NCBI GenBank assembly: GCA_902515985.1
Contig: CABXWY010000011.1
Span: 1 to 35,586, forward strand
Source of the DNA: an uncultured Pelagibacteraceae bacterium
GTDB taxonomy: Bacteria; Pseudomonadota; Alphaproteobacteria; Pelagibacterales; Pelagibacteraceae
DNA length: 35,586 bases
Direction: 5' to 3'
Position numbers and translations under genes: made by a program. Of the stretch, positions 8,858-16,340 are shown in pieces. How positions within the stretch are numbered: position 1 is the stretch's first letter; each line of letters begins with the position of its first letter. The notes beneath the pieces were generated by a model, which was given only the letters and a program-made list of their open reading frames with translations, made no database searches and was not told the DNA's origin.

Positions 8858-9453
8858 TTAATAAAATTGAAATAAATAAAAGTTATTATAAAAATAATTA
8901 TAACACCAATTATTGAAGACCACACTGCGCCTTTTTGATCAATAAATTTTATAAATTTATCTCCGAATTTAGCTGTTAAAAATGAGACTAAAAAGAACCT
9001 TAAACCTCTAGAAATTAAACTTATAATTATAAATGCAACTATATCAAATGCAATTAGACCACTAGTAATTGTAAAAACTTTATAAGGTAAGGGTGTAAAT
9101 CCTGCTAGAAATAAAGTACCTAACCATATAACCATGCCACTACCTTGAGAAAGATCCATTTTTAATTTTAAAACTTTATTTTCATAATTATAAAATTCAA
9201 TGACATGCATTGCTAAATCAATAAACAAATAACCTATCAAATATCCAAAAATACCACCAAGTACAGAAAATATTGTAGCAACTAAAAAAATTTTTAAATA
9301 AGAGTCTTTTTTTGCCAGTACCATAGGTATAACCATTACGTCTGGTGGGATAGGGAAAAAGGAACTTTCAACAAAAGAAACAACCCCCAAGTATAAATTT
9401 GATCTCTTGTTTGACGCTAATTCTATTGATTTATTGTAAAATCTTTTGAACAT
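8854..9453 (-). CDS. YqaA-type DedA/SNARE-associated membrane protein
   Basis: A 199-residue integral membrane protein of the VTT/DedA superfamily, YqaA subgroup. Visible hallmarks are the re-entrant proline-rich segment SSFFPIPPDVMVIPMVLA near residue 30, GGIFGYLIGY near residue 65, and the second half-repeat FTPLPYKVFTITSG near residue 119. DedA-family proteins are linked to lipid scrambling, including undecaprenyl phosphate and phosphatidylethanolamine recycling; the role of this subgroup is less clear. It is first in the minus-strand run with dsbB and coq7 and diverges from tRNA-Leu. Confidence 0.85.
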   Translation of the reverse strand: MFKRFYNKSIELASNKRSNLYLGVVSFVESSFFPIPPDVMVIPMVLAKKDSYLKIFLVATIFSVLGGIFGYLIGYLFIDLAMHVIEFYNYENKVLKLKMDLSQGSGMVIWLGTLFLAGFTPLPYKVFTITSGLIAFDIVAFIIISLISRGLRFFLVSFLTAKFGDKFIKFIDQKGAVWSSIIGVIIIFIITFIYFNFIK

Positions 9454-9520
9454 TTTTTGGTTTTATTACAAATTAACTTTTTATACTATTCATTTAAATA
9501 AAATTAATTGTTTAAATTTA

Positions 9521-9605
9521 GGGCGAATGGCGGAACTGGTAGACGCGCACGACTCAAAATCGTGTTTCGCAAGAAGTGAGAGTTCGATTCTCTCTTCGCC
9601 CACCA
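9521..9605 (+). tRNA. tRNA-Leu (anticodon CAA), with encoded CCA
   Basis: The acceptor stem GGGCGAA (9521-9527) pairs with TTCGCCC (9595-9601), followed by discriminator A and an encoded CCA (9603-9605). The anticodon arm is CACGA / CTCAAAA / TCGTG (9548-9564), giving anticodon CAA at 9555-9557. The T arm is GAGAG / TTCGATT / CTCTC. A long variable region marks a class II tRNA, and an A at the discriminator with CAA fits leucine (UUG codons). The gene ends 4 bases before the acyl-CoA synthetase start codon. Confidence 0.97.
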
Positions 9606-9609
9606 AAAT

Positions 9610-11295
9610 ATGGAAATATCAAAAATAAACAGTCTTGTTGAATTATTTTTTAAAAAATTAGAGGAATTGGATAGTAATAAATCTTTTTTAAATTCATTAA
9701 AATCTGAAAAAACAATCTATAGTTGGAAAGATGTATCTGAAGGCATTCTAAAGCTTTCAAGTAAAATAAAGTCATTAATAAAGCCTGGTGACAGATGTTT
9801 AATTCTTTCAGAAAATAATCCAAATTGGTTAATTTCTGATATTTCAATTATGAATGCTGGTGGAATATCTGTACCAATATTTACAACTTACTCAGCTAAT
9901 GATTATAAACATATAATAGAAGATTGTAAGCCAACTTTGATAATTGTTTCAAACAATTCCCAATTTGAAAAAATTAAAAATTTTATGAATTATGATGAAA
10001 TCAAAATAATTTCTTTTGAAAAAATAAGTATCAAAAGTTTATTGATAAAAGATATTTTTAATGAAAATTCTAACGATAAGACAATTAATAACAATTTAAA
10101 AAGGGATATGCCAGCTTGCATAATTTATACCTCTGGAACCTCAGGCAACCCTAAGGGAGTTATTTTAAGTCATGGTGGAATTTTAGCAAATTGTGAAGGT
10201 GCCTATGATTTATTACTACCTTTAATTAAAAAAAAAGAACCAGTATTTCTAACATGGTTACCATTATCTCATTCTTATGAACATACCGTCCAATTTGTAC
10301 AGATTTTTATTGGAGCCAAAATATTTTATGCAGAGAGTTTAGAAAAATTACTTACAAATATGTCACAAGCAAAACCAACTATAATGACTGCTGTTCCCAG
10401 ATTTTATCAGAATTTATTTAATAAGATTAATATTAATTTTAATAAACAAAAAGGTTTAAAAAAAACTTTAATAGATTTAACAATTGAACTTGGAACAAAA
10501 AAACTAAATAAAACTAAACTCAAAAATTATGAAATTTTAATAGATTTTATCTGTGAAAAATTAGTCAGAAATAAAGTTAAAAAACAGTTTGGTGGAAATC
10601 TTCAAGCATTTGTATCTGGAGGTGGAGCACTAGATCAGCAAATTGGTGAATTTTTAAATTCTATTGGGCTTCCAACGCTTCAAGGTTATGGATTAACCGA
10701 AGCCTCACCAGTGGTTAGTTGTAATATCCCAGGTCAAATCCAAGTGGAGACTGTAGGACCACCTTTCAGAACTAACTCAGTCAAAATTGCAGAGGATGGT
10801 GAAATTTTAATAAAAGGAGAGAATGTTATGTTGGGGTATTGGAATAAAAAAAAAGAGACTGATGAAATAGTAAAAGATGGATGGTTGTATACTGGAGATA
10901 TTGGAGAAATTAATAAACATGGAAATTTAATGATTACAGATAGAAAAAAAGAATTAATTGTTAACTTAGGAGGAGACAATATTTCACCATCTAAAATAGA
11001 AAATTTACTTTGTTTAAATGAAAATATTAAACAAAGTTTTGTTTATGGTGATAAAAAAAATTATCTAGTTGCATTAATCGTGGCAGAAAAAAATACAAAT
11101 GAAGATGAAATTAAAAAATATATTGAAAATATCAATAAAAACTTATCATTAATTGAAAAAATTAAAAAATTTTTAATTATTTTTAATGAATTTACAATTG
11201 AAAATAGAATGTTAACTCCAACTTTAAAGTTAAAAAGAAAAATTATTTTAGAAAATTATAAAAAACATTTAGAAAATCTTTATAAAACTAATTAA
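9610..11295 (+). CDS. long-chain fatty acid-CoA ligase (AMP-forming)
   Basis: This ATP-dependent ligase activates fatty acids to acyl-CoA through an acyl-adenylate. The 561-residue protein carries the AMP-binding P-loop IIYTSGTSGNPKG near residue 172, the adenine motif GYGLTEASPVV near 358, YTGDIGE near 427, and the hinge segment TDRKKELIVNLGGDNISP near 443. These features and the length place it with long-chain (FAA1/FadD15-like) synthetases and not short-chain ones. The start codon is 4 bases after the tRNA-Leu CCA end and no later in-frame Met precedes conserved sequence, so there is no room for a normal ribosome binding site outside the tRNA. No beta-oxidation genes lie nearby. Confidence 0.88.
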   Translation: MEISKINSLVELFFKKLEELDSNKSFLNSLKSEKTIYSWKDVSEGILKLSSKIKSLIKPGDRCLILSENNPNWLISDISIMNAGGISVPIFTTYSANDYKHIIEDCKPTLIIVSNNSQFEKIKNFMNYDEIKIISFEKISIKSLLIKDIFNENSNDKTINNNLKRDMPACIIYTSGTSGNPKGVILSHGGILANCEGAYDLLLPLIKKKEPVFLTWLPLSHSYEHTVQFVQIFIGAKIFYAESLEKLLTNMSQAKPTIMTAVPRFYQNLFNKININFNKQKGLKKTLIDLTIELGTKKLNKTKLKNYEILIDFICEKLVRNKVKKQFGGNLQAFVSGGGALDQQIGEFLNSIGLPTLQGYGLTEASPVVSCNIPGQIQVETVGPPFRTNSVKIAEDGEILIKGENVMLGYWNKKKETDEIVKDGWLYTGDIGEINKHGNLMITDRKKELIVNLGGDNISPSKIENLLCLNENIKQSFVYGDKKNYLVALIVAEKNTNEDEIKKYIENINKNLSLIEKIKKFLIIFNEFTIENRMLTPTLKLKRKIILENYKKHLENLYKTN

Positions 11296-11307
11296 AACAT
11301 TTGCTTA

Positions 11308-11319
11308 TTATGCGCATAA
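11308..11319. repeat. 12-bp perfect palindrome TTATGCGCATAA
   Basis: A perfect 12-base palindrome 12 bases after the acyl-CoA synthetase stop codon. It is too short and lacks a following T-run, so it is not a convincing terminator. It could be a protein-binding site or chance. Confidence 0.3.
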
Positions 11320-11347
11320 ACTCTTATCTTTTTAACAATCATGTAAT

Positions 11348-11371
11348 AAAAAAAAATATATATTTTTTTTT
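11348..11371. repeat. 24-bp A/T palindrome (A9-TATATA-T9)
   Basis: Nine A, TATATA, nine T form a perfect self-complementary A/T tract. It ends in a T-run on both strands and could act as a weak bidirectional terminator after the acyl-CoA synthetase gene, or as bent DNA near the next promoter. With a genome this AT-rich, chance is also possible. Confidence 0.35.
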
Positions 11372-11405
11372 CAACAGTAAATTTTTTTTGTAATTAATTA
11401 AATGT

Positions 11406-11434
11406 TTGACATAACTTAATTAAAAAAATAAATT
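11406..11434 (+). promoter_or_regulatory. candidate sigma-70 promoter of the 21-residue basic peptide gene
   Basis: A consensus TTGACA (11406-11411) is followed after 17 bases by TAAATT (11429-11434), four of six matches to the -10 consensus. Transcription would begin near 11441, just before a perfect hairpin (11445-11462). A second TTGACA at 11433-11438 has no good -10 at standard spacing. The position, in an otherwise empty gap ahead of an isolated small gene, supports promoter function. Confidence 0.5.
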
Positions 11435-11444
11435 GACACTAATA

Positions 11445-11462
11445 GCGAATCAAATGATTCGC
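11445..11462 (+). promoter_or_regulatory. perfect 7-bp leader hairpin before the basic peptide gene
   Basis: GCGAATC (11445-11451) and GATTCGC (11456-11462) form a perfect stem with a four-base loop AAAT, 9 bases before the ribosome binding site AGGGAG (11472-11477). It has no T-run and is GC-rich for this genome. If the predicted promoter is correct, it sits at the extreme 5' end of the mRNA, where it could stabilise the transcript, or it is a DNA operator. Confidence 0.5.
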
Positions 11463-11483
11463 GTAACAAATAGGGAGCTAAAG

Positions 11484-11549
11484 ATGGCTAAAAGAAGAAA
11501 AAAAGCTAAAAAGAAAAAAGCTAAAAAAAGAAGAAAGAAGAGAAGATAG
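11484..11549 (+). CDS. 21-residue polybasic (Lys/Arg) peptide, function unknown
   Basis: The ORF encodes a peptide starting MAKRRKKAKK and ending KKRR; it has 11 Lys, 6 Arg, 3 Ala and the initiator Met, nothing else. A strong ribosome binding site, AGGGAG (11472-11477), lies 6 bases before the ATG. A candidate promoter and leader hairpin lie upstream and a strong hairpin terminator (11564-11603) follows. This full set of signals argues for a translated gene and not a chance purine tract. Composition resembles tiny ribosomal proteins such as eL41 and bTHX, or histone-H1-like tails, so binding to RNA or DNA is a fair inference, but no homology can be claimed. It is convergent with the CarD gene. 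Confidence 0.75.
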   Translation: MAKRRKKAKKKKAKKRRKKRR

Positions 11550-11563
11550 TTTTTTCTTAAATT

Positions 11564-11603
11564 AAACGCTTCTCATAACTTTTGTGTGGGAAGCGTTTTT
11601 TTT
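11564..11603 (+). terminator. rho-independent terminator after the basic peptide gene
   Basis: AAACGCTTC (11564-11572) pairs with GAAGCGTTT (11590-11598) in a perfect 9-base stem with a 17-base loop, and the T-run continues to 11603. It lies 14 bases after the peptide stop codon and is the clearest terminator in the window. The opposite strand lacks a good T-run (TTTAATTT), but the stem may still help end the convergent carD transcript, whose stop codon is at 11602-11604. Confidence 0.85.
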
Positions 11604-12483
11604 AAGCAGGGTTTTCCTCTACCAATCCAACTCCAGGTGCTTCCTGTTCCTCTGATTCATTTGTATCGGTTTTTTCTTCACTTTGAATTTGTTTAGCTGG
11701 TTGAGGTGAGACTTGGGTTTGGCTTTCTAGATTTCTTTTTAGGGCTTTGTTAAGTTTTTTTTGTATATCTTCATAGGATAGATTTAATACGATCTGAAAC
11801 TCTGAAAGAATTCTTTCATAGGCTTTTTCAAATAATTGTCTTTCACTGTAGGATTGATCAACCATTAAATCATCTCCTTTGTTTAGGTCTCTTACAACCT
11901 CAGCTAAATCATAAATTTTTCCAGATGTAATCTTTTGTTCATACTCCTGTGCCCGTCTACTCCACATAGATCTTTTTATTTTTGGCTTACCTTTTAATAT
12001 TGATATTGATTTATTGACCTGATTAACTGTAGATAAAGGTCTTAGGTGAGATTGCTTATTAATTGGCAAAAGCCCCACAGCCTTGTCTTTTTCGAATTTA
12101 ATGTCGTAACATTGAACCTCTATACCACCAATAGTTTTATTATTTACTGATAGGATTTGTCCAACGCCATGTTTTGGATAAACAATGTAATCTTTTACTT
12201 TAAATTCCTTTTTTTCAGTTTCCTGTTTTTTAATTTTCTTTATCTCGGGTTTTTGTTCATTCTGTTTTAATATTCTTAAGTTACTACTTGGTGATTTTTC
12301 TGAACTCTTTTTTGTAGAGATTTTTTTTATTTTATCTTTTTTAACTTTTTGATTCTTTAAAACTTTTTTTAAAATCTTTTTCTTCGTTTTTTTTAAAACT
12401 TTTGGCGCGCTTTTTTTCAATGGTTTATTTTTTTTAAAGGTTTTCTTTAAAATACTTTTCAAATTTATTTTCTTCATTTTCAA
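11602..12483 (-). CDS. carD: CarD family transcriptional regulator with lysine-rich N-terminal arm
   Basis: CarD proteins bind the RNA polymerase beta subunit and stabilise the open promoter complex. The RNAP-interacting domain begins near residue 94 ([18 protein letters not shown]) and the helical DNA-binding part runs to about residue 240, with the conserved [13 protein letters not shown] near residue 178. Residues 1-93 are an unusual arm very rich in lysine with a few Pro, Ser and Ala, like a histone H1 tail. The C-terminal tail is acidic. At 293 residues it is much longer than the usual 160-180. The start overlaps fdxA by 50 bases; only Met1 and Met3 can start the arm, with no later Met before the domain, so the arm seems real unless a non-ATG start is used. 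Confidence 0.88.
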   Translation of the reverse strand: MKMKKINLKSILKKTFKKNKPLKKSAPKVLKKTKKKILKKVLKNQKVKKDKIKKISTKKSSEKSPSSNLRILKQNEQKPEIKKIKKQETEKKEFKVKDYIVYPKHGVGQILSVNNKTIGGIEVQCYDIKFEKDKAVGLLPINKQSHLRPLSTVNQVNKSISILKGKPKIKRSMWSRRAQEYEQKITSGKIYDLAEVVRDLNKGDDLMVDQSYSERQLFEKAYERILSEFQIVLNLSYEDIQKKLNKALKRNLESQTQVSPQPAKQIQSEEKTDTNESEEQEAPGVGLVEENPA

Positions 12484-12760
12484 ATTTTTTATGATCTTCA
12501 GGTGGATTTTTTTTCTTGTTTATATTTGGCCAAACTTCTGAGTATTTTGTATTTATTTCTAACCATTTTTCTGAGCCTTCATTAGTGTCAGGAACTATAG
12601 CATCCACAGGACATTCTGGTTCACAAACGCCACAATCTATACACTCATCAGGTTTAATTACAAGCATATTTTTTCCCTCATAAAAACAGTCAACTGGGCA
12701 AACATCCACGCAATCAGTTAATTTACATTTAATACATTTGTCATTTACCAAATATGTCAT
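12434..12760 (-). CDS. fdxA: ferredoxin FdxA (7Fe type)
   Basis: A 108-residue soluble electron carrier of the [3Fe-4S][4Fe-4S] Azotobacter FdI-like group. Cysteines at 9, 12, 17 and 21 ([14 protein letters not shown]) and a second set in [12 protein letters not shown] (about residues 40-50) give the ligand pattern; in this group the first cluster is a 3Fe centre and Cys12 is not a ligand. The C-terminal part is typical. Association with a Suv3-like helicase and CarD is recurrent in Alphaproteobacteria, though why is not clear. It starts directly after the TerB-like gene stop. Confidence 0.93.
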   Translation of the reverse strand: MTYLVNDKCIKCKLTDCVDVCPVDCFYEGKNMLVIKPDECIDCGVCEPECPVDAIVPDTNEGSEKWLEINTKYSEVWPNINKKKNPPEDHKKFENEENKFEKYFKENL

Positions 12761-13192
12761 CTATTTTTTAGAAGCGTTTTTAATTTTATTTTTAATATCT
12801 CCTACTATTTTAGTATCCAAATAAAGCAAACCAGTCAATCGTCGCATAAGGCTCATCTCATAAATATCAGAAACTTTATCTGCATAAATTATTTTCCATA
12901 AAGCTTCTACTATTTTTATTTTAAAACTTTCATCTTTATTTTTTACCTCTTTTGTAAATTCAAGAATTTGGTTTGAATTTTTCTCAATTGCTTCAGATTT
13001 TATAAAAATATCGTCTAAATTTGTCTCATTTAATCCAAGTTCTAATAGCGTTTTTTTTATAATTTCTTTTTCCTTTTCGGTATAGTTTTCATCAATTTTA
13101 GCAACATGTATTAAGAGAGCGCCAATATTAACATATATACTGTCATCATTTTTTTTTTCTATTTTGTTCTTTTTAAATATATCAAACATCAT
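12761..13192 (-). CDS. TerB-like domain protein
   Basis: A 143-residue, all-helical protein of the TerB/DjlA-N-like superfamily. It has two characteristic acidic segments: AKIDENYTEKEKEII near residue 31 and YADKVSDIYEMSLMRRL near residue 102. In the superfamily such Asp/Glu pairs bind metal. No other tellurite-resistance gene is present, so the name describes the fold, not resistance. It overlaps the helicase stop by 4 bases, and fdxA begins at once afterwards. In the related alphaproteobacterial cluster known to me this slot often holds an S4-domain RNA-binding protein. The role here is unknown. Confidence 0.75.
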   Translation of the reverse strand: MMFDIFKKNKIEKKNDDSIYVNIGALLIHVAKIDENYTEKEKEIIKKTLLELGLNETNLDDIFIKSEAIEKNSNQILEFTKEVKNKDESFKIKIVEALWKIIYADKVSDIYEMSLMRRLTGLLYLDTKIVGDIKNKIKNASKK

Positions 13193-15672
13193 TTTATCCT
13201 TATCTCCTTTAAAATATTAAATGGATTATCATCATTTACTTCTTTTATTGCTCTGACTTTTTTAAATTTTCTTTTTGAATCATATCTAAAATAAGTATCT
13301 TTATCTTTTGATGAGGATTTATAATTCATTTTTTCCATTAATTTAACGAAATTTTCCTTATTGCAGCCAAGCAAGTTTAACATTTCAGGTACTAATTTGA
13401 TTTCTTTAACATTATTTTTATTGGCATCCATAATCATTAAAAAAAGTCTTTCCAATATATCTATCCTAACATAGCAGTTCTCAAATTTTTCAAATCCACA
13501 AATTAACATAAACTCTTGATTGAGTTTTTTATTTACCTCTATAAAATTTAAACCAAATTGTGGTGGCTCTAGATCATAGTATTTTTGATTAAAGTTTTTC
13601 CAAAGCAAAGTTCTTAAAGATACTGCTTTGGGTTTAAAAAGTTTAAAAAGAAATATATGGTATCTTCCAAATTTAACTCCTTTTTCTCTTAAATCTTTAC
13701 GATCATTTTGTTCTAATTTAGCAATAAAGTTCTTAACTTCATCTCTTTTTACTACTCCGTTGCTTTCATATATTCTATAGGCCAAAGCTCTTATAAGCGG
13801 GTTTTGACTTTCCATAAGTTTTAATTCTATCAAACTATTTAATTCTTCTTTTATCTTTTTATTTATCCAAGATATTAAATATTTGTATAGTTCCAATTGT
13901 TCGCTATTTTCTATCATGTCATCTACAATTAATTTTAAATCTGGATTAAGATAATCTTTTCCAGCTATTAATTGGGCTATTGGAAAACCGTTCCAAAAAA
14001 TTTTTAAATTATTTTTTAATTCAATATTATCTTCTTTAATTATATTTTTGATTCTTTTAAGTATTTCGGGACTAACATTCTGCCTTGCAGCCTTTTTTAA
14101 AGATTTTATATCTGTATCCAATGCTCCAACCTTATAATCTAATTCTAATTTTAAGCCTTTTAACTGTCCAATAAACTGGTTATTTATCATTACCTTTTTT
14201 CCCTCCAAAATTTTTGTATCGAACATAATATCTTGCTTTAAACCTCTAGCTAAAACACTCGCTCTTTTATCAATAAAACTTTTGATTAATTCATCATGAA
14301 GCCTATCCGACAATCTATCTTCTAAATTTTTTGTTCTTTCGACCCAATAATCCTGGTTTTCTACCCAATTTGTTTTATTAGATACGTACGACCAAGTCCT
14401 AACATTTGCTATTCTATTTGATATAGAGTCTACATTACCCTCCAATTTATCTAGACTCGATAATTGATGTTTCATATAAGAATTTGAGATCTTACCTGGT
14501 TTTTCTCTTAAAAAATTAAAAACTTTTCCAACTACTTCTAGATGATTTCCATAGGTTTTCTTCACAAAATCAGGTATTTGACAGCATTCCCATAAAAGTT
14601 TTAACTCATTTTCATTATTATAAATTTCTAATTTCTCTATATCTTTTAAAATATGCTTTAAAACTTTTTCATCTTCACATTCAGGACTTCTCTTAAGCCA
14701 AGTTTTATTAGGCTTTTCTTCAAGTGACTTTATTAAACTACTACCATTTTTAAAATTTAATTTTGAATTCCGCCAGAATATAGTTTGAATATCATCGAAC
14801 TTATGATTTTCTAAAAGTTCTACCTCTTCAGCGCCAATTTCTCCACAATCGCCAGTAATTCCAAATGATCCATCATTTAGATATCTTCCTGCTCTGCCAG
14901 AAATTTGACCGATTTCTGAAACTTTTAATCTTCTAAGTTTTTTTCCATCAAATTTTTTAAGGTTCGAAAAATATACATTATCTAAATCCATATTTATTCC
15001 CATTCCAATTGCGTCAGTAGCAACCAAATAATCTACATCACCAGATTGGTAGAGTTCTACTTGAGAATTTCTGGTTTTTGGGCTTAAGGAACCCATTACA
15101 ATTGCGGCTCCACCTTTTTGTCTCCTGATTAGTTCTGCGATTGCATAAACCTCCTCAGCAGAAAAGGCAATAATTGCGCTTTTTCTCTCAATTCTAGAAA
15201 TTTTTTTATGGCCAGAGTATGTAAGTTTTGAAAGCCTTTTTCGATTAATATATTCAACATCTTCTTCAAGCCTCTCTATAATATTCCTCATTGAACTTGA
15301 TCCCATGAACATTGTAGTTTTCTCACCTCTTAAGCTTAATAATCTCTCAGTAAATATATGTCCTCTTTCATGATCACTTGCCATTTGAACTTCGTCAATT
15401 GCAACAAAATCTAATTTTTTATCAATTGGCATCGACTCTACTGTACAAAAAAAGTATTTTGCGTTTGATGGTATAATTTTTTCCTCTCCAGTAATTAAAG
15501 CAACTTTATTTGGATCAATTTTTTTAATTACTTTGTCATAAACTTCTCTTGCTAAAAGTCTTAATGGAAAACCCATCATCCCACTATCGAATGACAGCAT
15601 AGTTTCAATGGCCAAAAATGTTTTTCCAGTATTTGTTGGACCAAGAACCGCAACTATTTTATTTTTATTCAT
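13189..15672 (-). CDS. Suv3-like superfamily 2 RNA helicase
   Basis: An 827-residue ATP-dependent helicase close to the mitochondrial Suv3 type, which unwinds RNA for degradation. Motif I is GPTNTGKT (residues 11-18). Motif II is the DEVQ form in FVAIDEVQMA (~ residue 92). Motif V is ATDAIGMGINMD near residue 219, and motif VI is QISGRAGRY near residue 256. The long C-terminal part (about 290-827) is helical and basic at the end. Alphaproteobacterial homologues exist and are the likely source of the mitochondrial enzyme. It leads the minus-strand run helicase-terB-fdxA-carD. An RNA turnover role is inferred from the family. Confidence 0.9.
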   Translation of the reverse strand: MNKNKIVAVLGPTNTGKTFLAIETMLSFDSGMMGFPLRLLAREVYDKVIKKIDPNKVALITGEEKIIPSNAKYFFCTVESMPIDKKLDFVAIDEVQMASDHERGHIFTERLLSLRGEKTTMFMGSSSMRNIIERLEEDVEYINRKRLSKLTYSGHKKISRIERKSAIIAFSAEEVYAIAELIRRQKGGAAIVMGSLSPKTRNSQVELYQSGDVDYLVATDAIGMGINMDLDNVYFSNLKKFDGKKLRRLKVSEIGQISGRAGRYLNDGSFGITGDCGEIGAEEVELLENHKFDDIQTIFWRNSKLNFKNGSSLIKSLEEKPNKTWLKRSPECEDEKVLKHILKDIEKLEIYNNENELKLLWECCQIPDFVKKTYGNHLEVVGKVFNFLREKPGKISNSYMKHQLSSLDKLEGNVDSISNRIANVRTWSYVSNKTNWVENQDYWVERTKNLEDRLSDRLHDELIKSFIDKRASVLARGLKQDIMFDTKILEGKKVMINNQFIGQLKGLKLELDYKVGALDTDIKSLKKAARQNVSPEILKRIKNIIKEDNIELKNNLKIFWNGFPIAQLIAGKDYLNPDLKLIVDDMIENSEQLELYKYLISWINKKIKEELNSLIELKLMESQNPLIRALAYRIYESNGVVKRDEVKNFIAKLEQNDRKDLREKGVKFGRYHIFLFKLFKPKAVSLRTLLWKNFNQKYYDLEPPQFGLNFIEVNKKLNQEFMLICGFEKFENCYVRIDILERLFLMIMDANKNNVKEIKLVPEMLNLLGCNKENFVKLMEKMNYKSSSKDKDTYFRYDSKRKFKKVRAIKEVNDDNPFNILKEIRIK

Positions 15673-15729
15673 TTCTATAATTTGTATGTGATTATAAATG
15701 ACTACTATATATTGTTACCTCTTTAGAAC

Positions 15730-15751
15730 AAAAATGGACTAAAACAAGTCC
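15730..15751 (-). terminator. likely terminator after the PaaI-like thioesterase
   Basis: Read on the minus strand, GGACT, loop TGTTTT, AGTCC forms a 5-base stem followed by A and TTTTT. It lies about 76 bases after the thioesterase stop codon and before the helicase gene. The stem is short, so strength is uncertain. The rest of the 154-base gap (15673-15826) is AT-rich and probably holds the helicase promoter. Confidence 0.5.
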
Positions 15752-15826
15752 GAATCGGTCTATAAAAAGTTCTCATTTTAAGAATTTATAAAATTATTTT
15801 AGCAGAATTAAAATGAATATCTACCT

Positions 15827-16240
15827 TTACTTAGGCAATGATTTATTTCTCAAAATTTTCCATACCCCAGAGGCTGTAGCTATTATTTTTCCATTACATT
15901 CTAAATCACAAACTAAAAAAATCATAGATTTTGTTTTTTTTGAAATAGTGGCTGTACCAAAAATTTCATCTCTTTCTTTAGTTGGAGTAATGAATTTAAT
16001 ATCTAAAGCAATCGTTACGCATGGATTATTTTCAACTGAACTATGTGCAGCTGAACCACATCCAGCATCAATAATTGAAGCAATATATCCGCCATGCGTT
16101 ATACCAGCTCTATTAAGATGATTTTGAGTAATTTTGGTTTTGAATTGGAATTCACTTTCAGATATTTTTTTGATTAATAAACCTCCGTTATGCTTCATAA
16201 AACCAGATTTTGTACTAATTTGTTTGAAATTATCTGACAT
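15827..16240 (-). CDS. PaaI family hotdog thioesterase
   Basis: A 137-residue single hotdog-fold protein. The family signature is clear: N-R-A-G-I-T-H-G-G-Y-I-A-S-I-I-D near residue 45, with the hotdog helix carrying Asp and small residues, then CVTIALDIKFITP near residue 76. The H-G-G-x-x-x-x-x-x-D arrangement is typical of acyl-CoA thioesterases in the PaaI group. It lacks neighbours for phenylacetate breakdown, so a general acyl-CoA thioesterase is likely. It lies downstream of tRNA-Arg and a possible tiny membrane peptide, 3 bases after the latter. Confidence 0.82.
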   Translation of the reverse strand: MSDNFKQISTKSGFMKHNGGLLIKKISESEFQFKTKITQNHLNRAGITHGGYIASIIDAGCGSAAHSSVENNPCVTIALDIKFITPTKERDEIFGTATISKKTKSMIFLVCDLECNGKIIATASGVWKILRNKSLPK

Positions 16241-16243
16241 AAA

Positions 16244-16327
16244 TTAAATTAAAAAAGTGGTTAATAACAAAAATATCAAAACTATAAAAAAAAATAAAAA
16301 AACTGATTTTTGTAAAGATATTTTCAT
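16244..16327 (-). CDS. possible 27-residue membrane peptide
   Basis: The ORF would encode MKISLQKSVF followed by a continuous hydrophobic stretch rich in Phe, Leu, Ile and Val, ending in LLTTFLI; it has the form of a single membrane segment with a positive N-terminus. It starts 13 bases after the tRNA-Arg 3' end and stops 3 bases before the thioesterase start codon. No strong ribosome binding site is visible. Poly-T tracts in AT-rich DNA give hydrophobic ORFs by chance, so this is tentative; it would need conservation to stand. Confidence 0.35.
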   Translation of the reverse strand: MKISLQKSVFLFFFIVLIFLLLTTFLI

Positions 16328-16340
16328 AATTTCAATCTTT

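Noticed and set aside
9446..9628. 60-codon plus-strand ORF
   Set aside because: It runs straight through tRNA-Leu and into the acyl-CoA synthetase start; the tRNA explains the sequence.
12761..13192. Tellurite resistance system
   Set aside because: Only a TerB-like fold is present; no TerC, TerD or other ter gene lies nearby.
15813..16121. 102-codon plus-strand ORF
   Set aside because: It is the antisense shadow of the PaaI-like thioesterase, whose own frame has the family motifs.
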